Part shown: one piece after another, positions 46,082 to 53,524 of the stretch | Numbering within the stretch: the first letter of the stretch is position 1 | How the letters are laid out: each line of letters starts with the position of its first letter | NCBI GenBank assembly: GCA_002471345.1 | Contig: DKPS01000280.1 | Coordinates: forward strand, 1 to 61,988 | Source: Saprospiraceae bacterium UBA7328 | GTDB lineage: Bacteria; Bacteroidota; Bacteroidia; Chitinophagales; Saprospiraceae | Direction: 5' to 3' | DNA: 61,988 nucleotides | Translations under genes and position numbers: made by a program | Notes under the pieces: generated by a model | Seen by the model: the letters and a program-made list of their open reading frames with translations, nothing else | The model's database searches: none | What the model was told of the DNA's origin: nothing

Positions 46082-46669
46082 TTATTGTAACATCATTGCG
46101 ATAACAGGTCGAGTCTTTTCCAGTTTGTCCATGTCAAGCTTTAGTCCAAATGGTTCTAACTGTTGTTGCATCATTTCATAAACTGGTTTGATTTCATTAA
46201 ATGGCCCCATGATGGATTCCCTAGCCGTGGCACCGAAATTATTGAGTTGAGTCTTATCAGCATTTGCGTCAATGAGCATCTGCACTATCTCAATACGGCA
46301 AAAAAATGCGGCACTATGCAAGGCAGTAGATCCATCGTTGTTTTTAATAGCCAAGTCTGCACCAGCATCAATCAACTCTTTGGCGACATCCCTCTTATCA
46401 AACACTACAGCTGTCATCAATGGTGTTGAGCTACTAAAGGCATCCTTTTGGTTGATATCGGATCCTGCTTTAATGTGTTTTTTCACCTCTTCTAGATTAC
46501 CTGATATTACCGCAGTTGGCATATCCATTTGAGGCTTGTCAATGCTGGATGTAATTGGTTCCTTTTCCTTTTGACTGCAGGCTGGTAGGAGTATAGCTAC
46601 TAATAATAGGTTTAATAATACTCTTAGAGAACTGATACTTAATGCTTTCATAATCTTAATTTTTTTCAT
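46082..46669 (-). CDS. Ankyrin-repeat lipoprotein
   Basis: 195 residues. The N-terminus is a lipoprotein signal (VAILLPACSQKEK), with Cys after LLPA. About three ankyrin repeats follow, seen as GNLEEVKKHIKAGSDINQKD, TPLMTAVVFDKRDVAKELI and STALHSAAFFCRIEIVQMLI. A second in-frame Met seven codons in (46651) is an alternative start. Ankyrin repeats mediate protein binding. It is first in the minus-strand cluster with the acyltransferase and hydrolase and divergent from the AraC-cyclase gene. Confidence 0.85.
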   Translation of the reverse strand: MKKIKIMKALSISSLRVLLNLLLVAILLPACSQKEKEPITSSIDKPQMDMPTAVISGNLEEVKKHIKAGSDINQKDAFSSSTPLMTAVVFDKRDVAKELIDAGADLAIKNNDGSTALHSAAFFCRIEIVQMLIDANADKTQLNNFGATARESIMGPFNEIKPVYEMMQQQLEPFGLKLDMDKLEKTRPVIAMMLQ

Positions 46670-46753
46670 TCTGTCTATATTTTTTACAAATATCCGGAAG
46701 TGAGAAAGCTGAACCTATGAACTATGGAGCCATATCCATAATGTTTGGTGAAG

Positions 46754-46788
46754 TCATAAAAATTATGAAGCGGAGATATAAATTATGA
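46754..46788. promoter_or_regulatory. Candidate AraC-type operator between divergent genes
   Basis: AATTATGA occurs at 46761-46768 and again at 46781-46788, exactly 20 bp apart. This is the spacing typical of AraC-family direct repeats. The first copy is also half of an inverted repeat, TCATAA-AAA-TTATGA (46754-46768). The site lies about 70 bp upstream of a weak -7 box (TACTTTCG, 46856-46863) for the AraC-cyclase gene. Confidence 0.45.
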
Positions 46789-46884
46789 CGCAAACAGTGA
46801 TTTTTACATCTATGCCTGACGGGGTGGGTTTTAAAGATTTCCCATAAAAGTTTTCTACTTTCGAGAAGCAAAAAAACTTACATC

Positions 46885-49494
46885 ATGTTGGACTCATCAT
46901 CTAATGGTGATCATTTTACTGACAAGGCAGAAGCACTCATCATAGAGCATCTCTCCAATGAGCAATTTGGTGTTTCTGAATTGGCAAGTGCCTTGAACAT
47001 GAGCCGTTCTAACCTACTCAGAAAGATTAAGAAGGTATCCAATCTTTCAGTAAGTCAGTTCATTCGAAAGGTTCGTCTAGAAAAAAGTATGGAGATGCTA
47101 AGGCAGTCTTCATTAACTGTTTCTGAAGTGTCTTTCAATGTTGGGTTTGGGAGCACTTCTTATTTTATCAAATGCTTCAGAGAATATTATGGTTATCCTC
47201 CCGGTGAATTGGTTCGGATAGGGGACCTTGAGAAAAGCCTGGAAAGCTCAACTTCAATGCAACGTCAATTAGTTGCTATTATGTTCACCGATATAGAGGG
47301 ATATACTTCTCTCATGCAAAAAGATGAAAGTAAGGCTATACTTTATAGAGATCGGCACAGGGAAGTTTTTGATTCTACAACTAAGAAATACAATGGACGT
47401 ATAGTACAGTATTATGGTGATGGTACTTTGAGTACATTTCCAAGTGCCATAGATGCTGTACAATGTGGAATTGAAATGCAGCTTGCTTTCAGAAAAGAAG
47501 AGCCTAAGCTTCCAATCCGTATAGGGATTCATTCGGGTGATATCATTATAACTGATCAAGACATTATTGGGGATGGAGTTAATGTAGCTGCCCGTATTGA
47601 GGCATTAGCTACTACAGGAACAGTATTAATCTCTGGAAAGGTACACGATGAGATAAAAAATCAAACTGGCCTGCTGACGGCCTCTATGGGTGTGCATTCA
47701 CTAAAGAATGTAGCAAAACCCACAGAAGTATATGCTGTTTTTAATCATGAGCTCGGTGGTATTGTCACCCCTGACATCAGAATTCCTAAAGATTCAGAAG
47801 GTATTTCAATTACAAAGTGGTCGATAATTGCTGCCGTTTTATTTTCCCTAATGATTTTCGCTTTCTTTTCAGGGTTCTTTAATCGAGAATCAAGTTCTGA
47901 ATCTATAGTGGGAATGGTGGACAAGTCAATTGCTGTGTTACCATTTAAGAATGAAAGCAGTGATTCTTCTAATCTCTATTTCATTAACGGGCTTATGGAG
48001 TCTACGTTGGGAAAATTGCAGAAAATCGAAGACCTGAGGGTTATCAGTCGGTCCTCTGTAGAAAGGTTTAGAAAATCGGATAAAACGATTCCGGAGATGG
48101 CCAAAGAACTCAATGTCAACTATTTTGTGGCAGGCAGCGGTCAGAAATTAGGAGATCAGGTATTGCTTAATATTCAATTGATAGAAACTAGCAGCGATAG
48201 ACAAGTTTGGTCAGAGCAGTATAATCGTAAAATGGTGGATGTATTTGTATTGCAGAATGAAGTGGCAAAGAAAATAACCGAGGCAATTGAAGCTATTGTG
48301 ACACCGGCTGAATTGGAACAAATTGAGAAAAAGCCAACCGAAAACCTACAGGCTTATGACTACTATTTGCAGGCTCTTGAGCCATATTCTTCTCAATCTA
48401 ATGAAGGACTCCAACGAGCTATTAGATTATTTGAAAAAGCTATTGAACTGGATCCAAAATTTGCTCTGGCTTATGCCAATATTGCTATATCCTATTATCT
48501 GCTCGAAATGTCTCAAATTGAGAAACAGTACACCGAAAAGGTTAATAGCTATGCCGATAAGGCTTTGCTTTATGATTCAAAATCTGCCGAGAGTCTGATT
48601 GCCAAGGCTTTTTACTACATACAAACAAAAGAGTACACACTGGCTTTTCCACATCTCGAAAAGGCTTTAGAATATAATCCTAATTCATCTCTGGCTGTTC
48701 AAATGCTAGCAGACTTTTATTTTCGTCTGGTTCCCAATTCTGAGAAATACTTAGAGTATGCATTGAAAGGAGTGCAGCTTAACCTTGCCAGTGACTCTGT
48801 CACCCAGAGCTATATCTACTTACAGTTGGGTAACGCTCTAGTCCAAAATGGATTTTTAGATGAAGCGATATCCTATATCAATAAATCTCTGGATCGTGAC
48901 CCAAACAATTATTATTCACCGTATCTGAAAACGTTGATCTTATTTGCCAGAGATGGTAATATTACACGGACCACAAAGCTGTTAGAACAAGAGTGGCTAA
49001 AAGATACTACCCGTTTGGATATCTTACAGGACGTAGCTAATTTTCATTATTACCAAGAGGACTATGATAATGCCTTTTTTTACTTTGATAAATTTATCAA
49101 AGCAAAGGAAAAATACGGATTAGATATTTATCCTCATCTAGATATAAAAATCGGTATAGTCTATGAAAAAATGGGCTTAGACGACCAAGCTGCTAAATTT
49201 TTCAATGCATTCTCTGACTATTGTCAAGCAGATAAAACTATCTACAAAAGTGCAAGCACAGCTACTAAGTACGCCCAAGAAGGTAAGAACGACGAGGCAA
49301 TCGAGCAGCTTAAAATATTTGCAACACAAAATAATTACCAATACTGGATTTTGTTATTTATGGGTAAGGACCCACTTTTGAAACCGTTGAAAAGTCATCC
49401 AGAATTTGACCAAGTCATGCAAAAAATTGAAGATCGTTTTTGGGAAAACCAGATTCAACTAAGAAAATCATTGGAGCATAAGGGGCTGATTTAA
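46885..49494 (+). CDS. AraC HTH / class III nucleotide cyclase / membrane / TolB-like / TPR fusion protein
   Basis: 869 residues in five parts. Residues 15-108 are an AraC-type double HTH (FGVSELASALNMSRSNLLRK, SFNVGFGSTSYFIKCFREYYGYPP). Residues 127-287 are a class III cyclase domain with metal-binding Asp136 (MFTDIEGYTS) and Asp179 (YYGDG) and transition-state Asn233 and Arg237 (GDGVNVAARIEA); the purine-specifying Lys is replaced by Gln175. Residues 311-332 form one membrane span. Residues 346-480 are a TolB/FlgO-like domain (SIAVLPFKNESSD, YFVAGSGQ), followed by TPRs to the end. The order puts DNA binding and cyclase inside the cell and TPRs outside. It is divergent from the ankyrin cluster, its likely target by inference. 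Confidence 0.88.
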   Translation: MLDSSSNGDHFTDKAEALIIEHLSNEQFGVSELASALNMSRSNLLRKIKKVSNLSVSQFIRKVRLEKSMEMLRQSSLTVSEVSFNVGFGSTSYFIKCFREYYGYPPGELVRIGDLEKSLESSTSMQRQLVAIMFTDIEGYTSLMQKDESKAILYRDRHREVFDSTTKKYNGRIVQYYGDGTLSTFPSAIDAVQCGIEMQLAFRKEEPKLPIRIGIHSGDIIITDQDIIGDGVNVAARIEALATTGTVLISGKVHDEIKNQTGLLTASMGVHSLKNVAKPTEVYAVFNHELGGIVTPDIRIPKDSEGISITKWSIIAAVLFSLMIFAFFSGFFNRESSSESIVGMVDKSIAVLPFKNESSDSSNLYFINGLMESTLGKLQKIEDLRVISRSSVERFRKSDKTIPEMAKELNVNYFVAGSGQKLGDQVLLNIQLIETSSDRQVWSEQYNRKMVDVFVLQNEVAKKITEAIEAIVTPAELEQIEKKPTENLQAYDYYLQALEPYSSQSNEGLQRAIRLFEKAIELDPKFALAYANIAISYYLLEMSQIEKQYTEKVNSYADKALLYDSKSAESLIAKAFYYIQTKEYTLAFPHLEKALEYNPNSSLAVQMLADFYFRLVPNSEKYLEYALKGVQLNLASDSVTQSYIYLQLGNALVQNGFLDEAISYINKSLDRDPNNYYSPYLKTLILFARDGNITRTTKLLEQEWLKDTTRLDILQDVANFHYYQEDYDNAFFYFDKFIKAKEKYGLDIYPHLDIKIGIVYEKMGLDDQAAKFFNAFSDYCQADKTIYKSASTATKYAQEGKNDEAIEQLKIFATQNNYQYWILLFMGKDPLLKPLKSHPEFDQVMQKIEDRFWENQIQLRKSLEHKGLI

Positions 49495-49547
49495 GTAGTA
49501 GCTTCTTGGTTTAATAATGACTATTTGCTAGACTATATCATTTAAAC

Positions 49548-49585
49548 AAAAAAAGCCAACCCGATTTTATTGGGTTAGCCTTTTA
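49548..49585. terminator. Two-way terminator between AraC-cyclase and hsp20 genes
   Basis: GCCAACCC and GGGTTAGC form an imperfect stem flanked by an A run on the left and a T run on the right, so it can serve both convergent genes. Confidence 0.6.
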
Positions 49586-49627
49586 GTCTTACTACTAAAG
49601 CCTAAGCTTGAAACTGATATTATTTAC

Positions 49628-50065
49628 TTACCCTATCACAATTTCCTTAGGGCCATTATCTATACTTTCTTCTTTTTTGTTGAGAGCAATAGTAAGGATG
49701 CCGTCCTTATATTTTGCATCTATTTTATCAGAGTCTACAGTTTCTGGGAGATAGAAACTTCTATTGAATGAAGTATAGTTGAATTCTCTACGAGAATAAT
49801 TTTCCTTCTCTTCTTCTGTTTTCGTTTCTTTCTTTGCAGATATGATTAGATGGTCATTGTCTATTTTAATATCAAAATTCGACTTCACTAATCCAGGGCT
49901 TGCCACCTCCACTAAAAATTTGTCTTTTTGTTCTATTATGTTGATGCTAGGAGCTGTAGTGATATAATTACCACCTACGAAATCTGAAAGACTAGAGTTA
50001 AAAAATTCATCCATCATTGATCCAAATGGACTTGTACTTGGTCTATTATACTTTGCTAAGTTCAT
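49628..50065 (-). CDS. Small heat-shock protein, Hsp20 family (second copy)
   Basis: 145 residues. The alpha-crystallin domain spans about 40-140: VEVASPGLVKSNFDIKIDND, the REFNYTSFNRSFYLPETVD strand pair and the signature KDGILTIALNKKE. The N-terminal arm is short (SPFGSMMDEFFNS). A C-terminal I-x-I-type anchor (KEIVIG) is visible. Such proteins form oligomers that hold unfolding proteins for DnaK/ClpB. The gene lies 33 bp downstream of a paralogous hsp20 gene, a tandem duplication. Confidence 0.93.
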   Translation of the reverse strand: MNLAKYNRPSTSPFGSMMDEFFNSSLSDFVGGNYITTAPSINIIEQKDKFLVEVASPGLVKSNFDIKIDNDHLIISAKKETKTEEEKENYSRREFNYTSFNRSFYLPETVDSDKIDAKYKDGILTIALNKKEESIDNGPKEIVIG

Positions 50066-50098
50066 GTTATATAGTGTTTATGATTATTAATAATTGTT

Positions 50099-50551
50099 TT
50101 ATTTGATTTTAATCGTTTTTGCTGGTTGCGGTATTGCTTCCTCTTTTTTAAGTAAAGTCAATGTGAGTAGACCATCTTTAAATGTTGCATCTACTTTGCT
50201 TTGATCTACAGTTTCCGGTAGTGTAAATGATCTTTCAAATCCGGTATAGTCGAATTCTCGCAATCTAAATTCAGATGATTCTTTACTGTTCTTTTCTTTT
50301 ATAGACTTTATGGTCAGGATATCATTATCAATTGTGATATTGATATCTTTTTTGCTGTGTCCTGGTACTGCGAGCTCCACTATATGTCTGTCTTCAGCTT
50401 TTATCACATTTACTGCTGGAGTGGTTGCATTTTTAGTTGCATTTTTCACCACATGGTTTACTGGAGTGTTAAGTAGCTCATTTACGATATTACCAAAATG
50501 GGGGAGATACACTCTTTGTGATCTTGCTGGTCTTCTTGTCGTACAATTCAT
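50099..50551 (-). CDS. Small heat-shock protein, Hsp20 family (first copy)
   Basis: 150 residues. Alpha-crystallin domain with VELAVPGHSKKDINITIDND, LREFDYTGFERSFTLPETVD and KDGLLTLTLLKKEE, and a C-terminal anchor (KTIKIK). Its N-terminal arm differs from the downstream copy (MNCTTRRPARSQRVYLPHF), while the core domains are clearly related, so the two may form mixed oligomers. The upstream 286-bp region, shared with the divergent S24 repressor gene, holds two copies of a perfect palindrome that could be its operator. Confidence 0.93.
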   Translation of the reverse strand: MNCTTRRPARSQRVYLPHFGNIVNELLNTPVNHVVKNATKNATTPAVNVIKAEDRHIVELAVPGHSKKDINITIDNDILTIKSIKEKNSKESSEFRLREFDYTGFERSFTLPETVDQSKVDATFKDGLLTLTLLKKEEAIPQPAKTIKIK

Positions 50552-50660
50552 CTTTTTAATATTTATGTTTTTGAATAATCACGATTACAGTTTTTAGTGA
50601 TCAATGAGTGTGCCGTGCCAGTTTTCATGACGAGATTGACAGTTTGTAAATAAATTTAAC

Positions 50661-50702
50661 GCCATTATGGCAGTTTGCGATAATTTAATGTGCCATTATG
50701 GC
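50661..50702. promoter_or_regulatory. Pair of GCCATTATGGC palindromes
   Basis: GCCATTATGGC at 50661-50671 is repeated exactly at 50692-50702. Each copy is a palindrome around a central T, and the centres are 31 bp apart, about three helical turns. They lie 110 bp upstream of the hsp20 start (minus strand) and 136 bp upstream of the S24 repressor start. Confidence 0.6.
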
Positions 50703-50782
50703 ATTGTTGTTTGTGTTTTTAGCGATTCTATTTCAATATTTTTGTACTGGGATCGTCCATCAGAGCACATGGCTAATATTTT

Positions 50783-50833
50783 TAGCTAAATACTAAAAAA
50801 AATAGCATACTAATAATTTTAGTGTTATGTTTG
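50783..50833 (+). promoter_or_regulatory. Promoter and repeat cluster at the S24 repressor start
   Basis: ATACTAA occurs at 50790-50796 and 50808-50814 (18 bp apart), overlapping an inverted repeat ACTAAAA/TTTTAGT (50792-50798, 50817-50823). TATGTTTG at 50826-50833 is a perfect TAnnTTTG, only 4 bp before the ATG at 50838. If used, the transcript would be leaderless. Confidence 0.45.
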
Positions 50834-50837
50834 TATT

Positions 50838-51632
50838 ATGAGTTACTTAAATGACAATATTAAATATCTGCGTAAGCAAAAAGGGTTCACCCAATCAGAA
50901 TTCGCAGAACGGATCGGTATCAAAAGGTCGCTCATAGGTGCATATGAAGAGCACAGAGCAGAACCTAAAATTGAGACCATACAGAAGATGTCTTATCTCT
51001 TTAATTTGAGCTTAGATGCTTTGATTAATCGAAATCTCGGAAGGGGCATGGATGCTTCACTTCCAGATAGCGAAGGTAGGACACTCAGAGTGCTGCCCAT
51101 AGTGGTGGATAGAGACAATAGGGAGATGATAAGTATAGTACCAGTACAGGCCAGAGCCGGTTATATGCATAGCTATAGCGACCCTGAGTATATACAAGAT
51201 TTGCCAAAATTTAATCTGCCACTTACAGAGCTCTATCCAGATAAATCGTATCGGATATTTCAGATAGAAGGAGATAGTATGTTGCCTGTTACACCAGGCA
51301 GTTATGTTATATGTGAATACACCGAAAACTGGGATCATATGAAGCAAGGTGAAGGCTATATGCTCATCACTAAGACTAATGGAATCCTTTTCAAACGGGT
51401 ATGGGAAGACGATAAGAATGATCATTTACTTCTTAAGTCTGATAATCCAGAACATGAACCATTTGATCTCAGTAAAAAAGAACTTGTGGAAGTATGGAAA
51501 AGCTTAGGTCTTATCACATTTGATATGCCTGAAGAACAGAAGCCAGAAGAGAAAAAAACAGACGACCTCGTATCAGCCATCAACCAACTGCAAGAGGATG
51601 TCAAGAAGCTGAAGGATAGAGCGGAGAGTTAG
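50838..51632 (+). CDS. XRE-HTH/S24 LexA-like self-cleaving repressor
   Basis: 264 residues. Residues 3-60 are an XRE helix-turn-helix (IKYLRKQKGFTQSEFAERIG). Residues 92-210 are a LexA/CI-type S24 domain with catalytic Ser147 (IEGDSMLP) and Lys186 (ILFKRV). An Ala107-Gly108 bond in VQARAGYMHSYSDP is the expected self-cleavage site. A coiled-coil tail ends the protein. In LexA-like repressors, damage signals trigger cleavage and release downstream genes. The genes that follow (dinB, dnaE) are DNA-damage polymerases, so this is probably their repressor and its own. Confidence 0.9.
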   Translation: MSYLNDNIKYLRKQKGFTQSEFAERIGIKRSLIGAYEEHRAEPKIETIQKMSYLFNLSLDALINRNLGRGMDASLPDSEGRTLRVLPIVVDRDNREMISIVPVQARAGYMHSYSDPEYIQDLPKFNLPLTELYPDKSYRIFQIEGDSMLPVTPGSYVICEYTENWDHMKQGEGYMLITKTNGILFKRVWEDDKNDHLLLKSDNPEHEPFDLSKKELVEVWKSLGLITFDMPEEQKPEEKKTDDLVSAINQLQEDVKKLKDRAES

Positions 51633-51642
51633 TTAGGAAGAC

Positions 51643-52100
51643 AGATGACCGAAGGCAGAAACCCCCTGAGAGCTAGAATGACTATACACTTTAAATAAGC
51701 TAGAGAGAATGAAATTCAAATTTGAAAATCTGCAGGTTTGGCAACGAACTATGGATTTAGGTGAGACAATTAACCAATTAGGGGGTCAATTTCCTAAAAA
51801 GGAAACTTATAACCTTTCTTCACAATCGATTAGGGCAGCTGATTCTGTAGCGTTAAATATTGCAGAAGGTTCAATTGGTCAGACTAATACAGAACAGAGA
51901 CGATTTTTAAGCTTTTCTATAAGGTCACTTGCAGAAGTAGTTACGTGTTTACATAAAGCACAGAGAAGAAAATATATTAATCAAGAGGATTTCAGTAAAC
52001 TTTATTCTGATTGTTATACTCCGCTCAATATGCTCATAGCTTTTAGGAATAAGATCCATTAAATCTCACATTTACTTCTGTCGTCCATCTTCCGTCATCT
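51643..52100. repeat. Imperfect terminal inverted repeats around the four-helix-bundle gene
   Basis: AGATGACCGAAG at 51643-51654 is matched on the opposite strand by CTTCCGTCATCT at 52089-52100, 11 of 12 bases. The 458-bp segment they enclose contains just the four-helix-bundle gene, which would mark it as an insertion between the S24 repressor and dinB. Confidence 0.4.
51709..52062 (+). CDS. Four-helix bundle protein (23S rRNA intervening-sequence/Avd-like family)
   Basis: 117 residues: KFENLQVWQRTMDLGETINQ, LSSQSIRAADSVALNIAEGS and RRFLSFSIRSLAEVVTCLHKA are the family's helix pattern. Members include S23 proteins encoded in 23S rRNA insertions and the Avd accessory protein of diversity-generating retroelements, but most are stand-alone genes without known function. 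It is placed between the S24 repressor and dinB, flanked by near-inverted repeats. No reverse transcriptase is in the window, so an Avd role is unlikely. Confidence 0.85.
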   Translation: MKFKFENLQVWQRTMDLGETINQLGGQFPKKETYNLSSQSIRAADSVALNIAEGSIGQTNTEQRRFLSFSIRSLAEVVTCLHKAQRRKYINQEDFSKLYSDCYTPLNMLIAFRNKIH

Positions 52101-52109
52101 CCTTCATAA

Positions 52110-53330
52110 GTGCAAAAACGAAACATAGTACATATCGATCTGGATACTTTCTTTGTCTCTTGTGAACGTCGAGAGGACTCAAGACTTGAGGGTAGACCTG
52201 TTCTCATAGGAGGGTTGAGTGATAGGGGTGTGGTGGCTTCGTGTAGCTATGAGGCTAGAAAATTTGGGATACGGTCTGCTATGCCGATGCATATGGCGAG
52301 ACAGTTATGTCCTGAGGCTGTGGTGATAAAGGGGAATAGTGGTACATACATGAAGTATTCGAGTATGGTGACTGAGATCATTAAAGAGCATGCTCCAGTA
52401 TATGAGAAAAGCTCTGTCGATGAGTTTTATCTTGACCTCACGGGAATGGATAAATATTTTGGGTGTATGAAGTTTGCTTCCGAGCTGAGGCAACGTATAA
52501 TAAATGAAACGGACCTGCCTCTATCGTTCGGAATGTCAGTGAATAAAACGGTATCTAAAATAGCGACAGGGGAGGCAAAGCCTAATAATGAAATCAATAT
52601 TCACAAAGGTGAAGAGAAACCATTTATGGCACCACTTTCAGTAAGGAAGATACCTATGGTGGGAGATAGGACTTATCAGATGCTGTGCCACATGGGAGTG
52701 AAGCATATTGGTACTGTACAGGAGATGCCAATGGATTTGATGCAGAGCACCTTTGGTAAGAGTGGAGTGATGATATGGAAAAAGGCGAATGCCATAGATA
52801 ACTCTCCTGTGATACAGTATAATGAGAGAAAATCTATATCCACTGAACGCACATTTGATAAGGATACTATAGATGTGTATAAGCTGAAATCAATCCTTAC
52901 TGCAATGGCTGAAAACTTAGCATTTCAGTTGCGTAGAGGCAAAAAATTGACTTCATGCATTACAGTGAAATTGAGGTATTCTGATTTTCAGACTCAGTCA
53001 GTACAGTGCAGGATACCCTATACAGCTGCTGATCATATACTGCTGAAAAAGGCTAAAGAGCTTTTTGAAAAATTGTACAATCGAAGATTGCTGGTAAGGT
53101 TGATTGGCATAAGATACAGTGCTCTAGTAGAAGGCTGTTATCAGATGGATCTGTTTGAAGATTCGGAGCGCATGGCTAATCTATATACAGCTATGGATAA
53201 AATGAGACTCAAGTATGGTGACAGAGCAATAATTAAGGCTGAGGGAATGGGTAAAGCGGCAAGAACGATAGGTAGGTCTAATCCCTTCAATGGAGAACCG
53301 CCACCGTTATTGGCGCATAGGCATCAGTAA
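52110..53330 (+). CDS. dinB: Y-family DNA polymerase (DinB/UmuC-like, Pol IV)
   Basis: 406 residues from a GTG start (MQKRNIVHIDLDTFFVSCERRE). Catalytic acids are visible in HIDLDTFF and SSVDEFYLDL, with the DNA-contacting HhH region (LSVRKIPMVGDRTYQML) and the little-finger domain after it. A candidate clamp-binding motif QMDLF is at residues 345-349. The enzyme copies past DNA lesions with low fidelity. It follows the S24 repressor and precedes a short dnaE, the arrangement of damage-inducible mutagenesis cassettes in many bacteria. Confidence 0.93.
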   Translation: MQKRNIVHIDLDTFFVSCERREDSRLEGRPVLIGGLSDRGVVASCSYEARKFGIRSAMPMHMARQLCPEAVVIKGNSGTYMKYSSMVTEIIKEHAPVYEKSSVDEFYLDLTGMDKYFGCMKFASELRQRIINETDLPLSFGMSVNKTVSKIATGEAKPNNEINIHKGEEKPFMAPLSVRKIPMVGDRTYQMLCHMGVKHIGTVQEMPMDLMQSTFGKSGVMIWKKANAIDNSPVIQYNERKSISTERTFDKDTIDVYKLKSILTAMAENLAFQLRRGKKLTSCITVKLRYSDFQTQSVQCRIPYTAADHILLKKAKELFEKLYNRRLLVRLIGIRYSALVEGCYQMDLFEDSERMANLYTAMDKMRLKYGDRAIIKAEGMGKAARTIGRSNPFNGEPPPLLAHRHQ

Positions 53331-53490
53331 GGTGATAAAGATTCAAACTCAGAGTCGCTAATAGCACTGGATACTGTAAAGTGCATATTCGTAAACGAGT
53401 AAAAATTATGAGATGATATAGAGAACTAAGAAGTTGAGAGCCCTAAAATCATTCTAATTATAGAGTGAGCAGCCAGTGGCTGGATATTTT

Positions 53491-53521
53491 GAATTTGTAT
53501 TTAACACTTGAATTTGTATTT
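53491..53521 (+). repeat. 12-bp direct repeat just before dnaE
   Basis: GAATTTGTATTT is at 53491-53502 and 53510-53521, a period of 19 bp, ending 3 bp before the ATG at 53525. It may hold a promoter (TTTG at 53494-53497) or an operator. The upstream GTG start at 53465 would translate through it. Confidence 0.4.
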
Positions 53522-53524
53522 GAA

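Noticed and set aside
51709..52062. Diversity-generating retroelement, because the four-helix protein resembles Avd
   Set aside because: No reverse transcriptase and no template or variable repeat pair is in the window.
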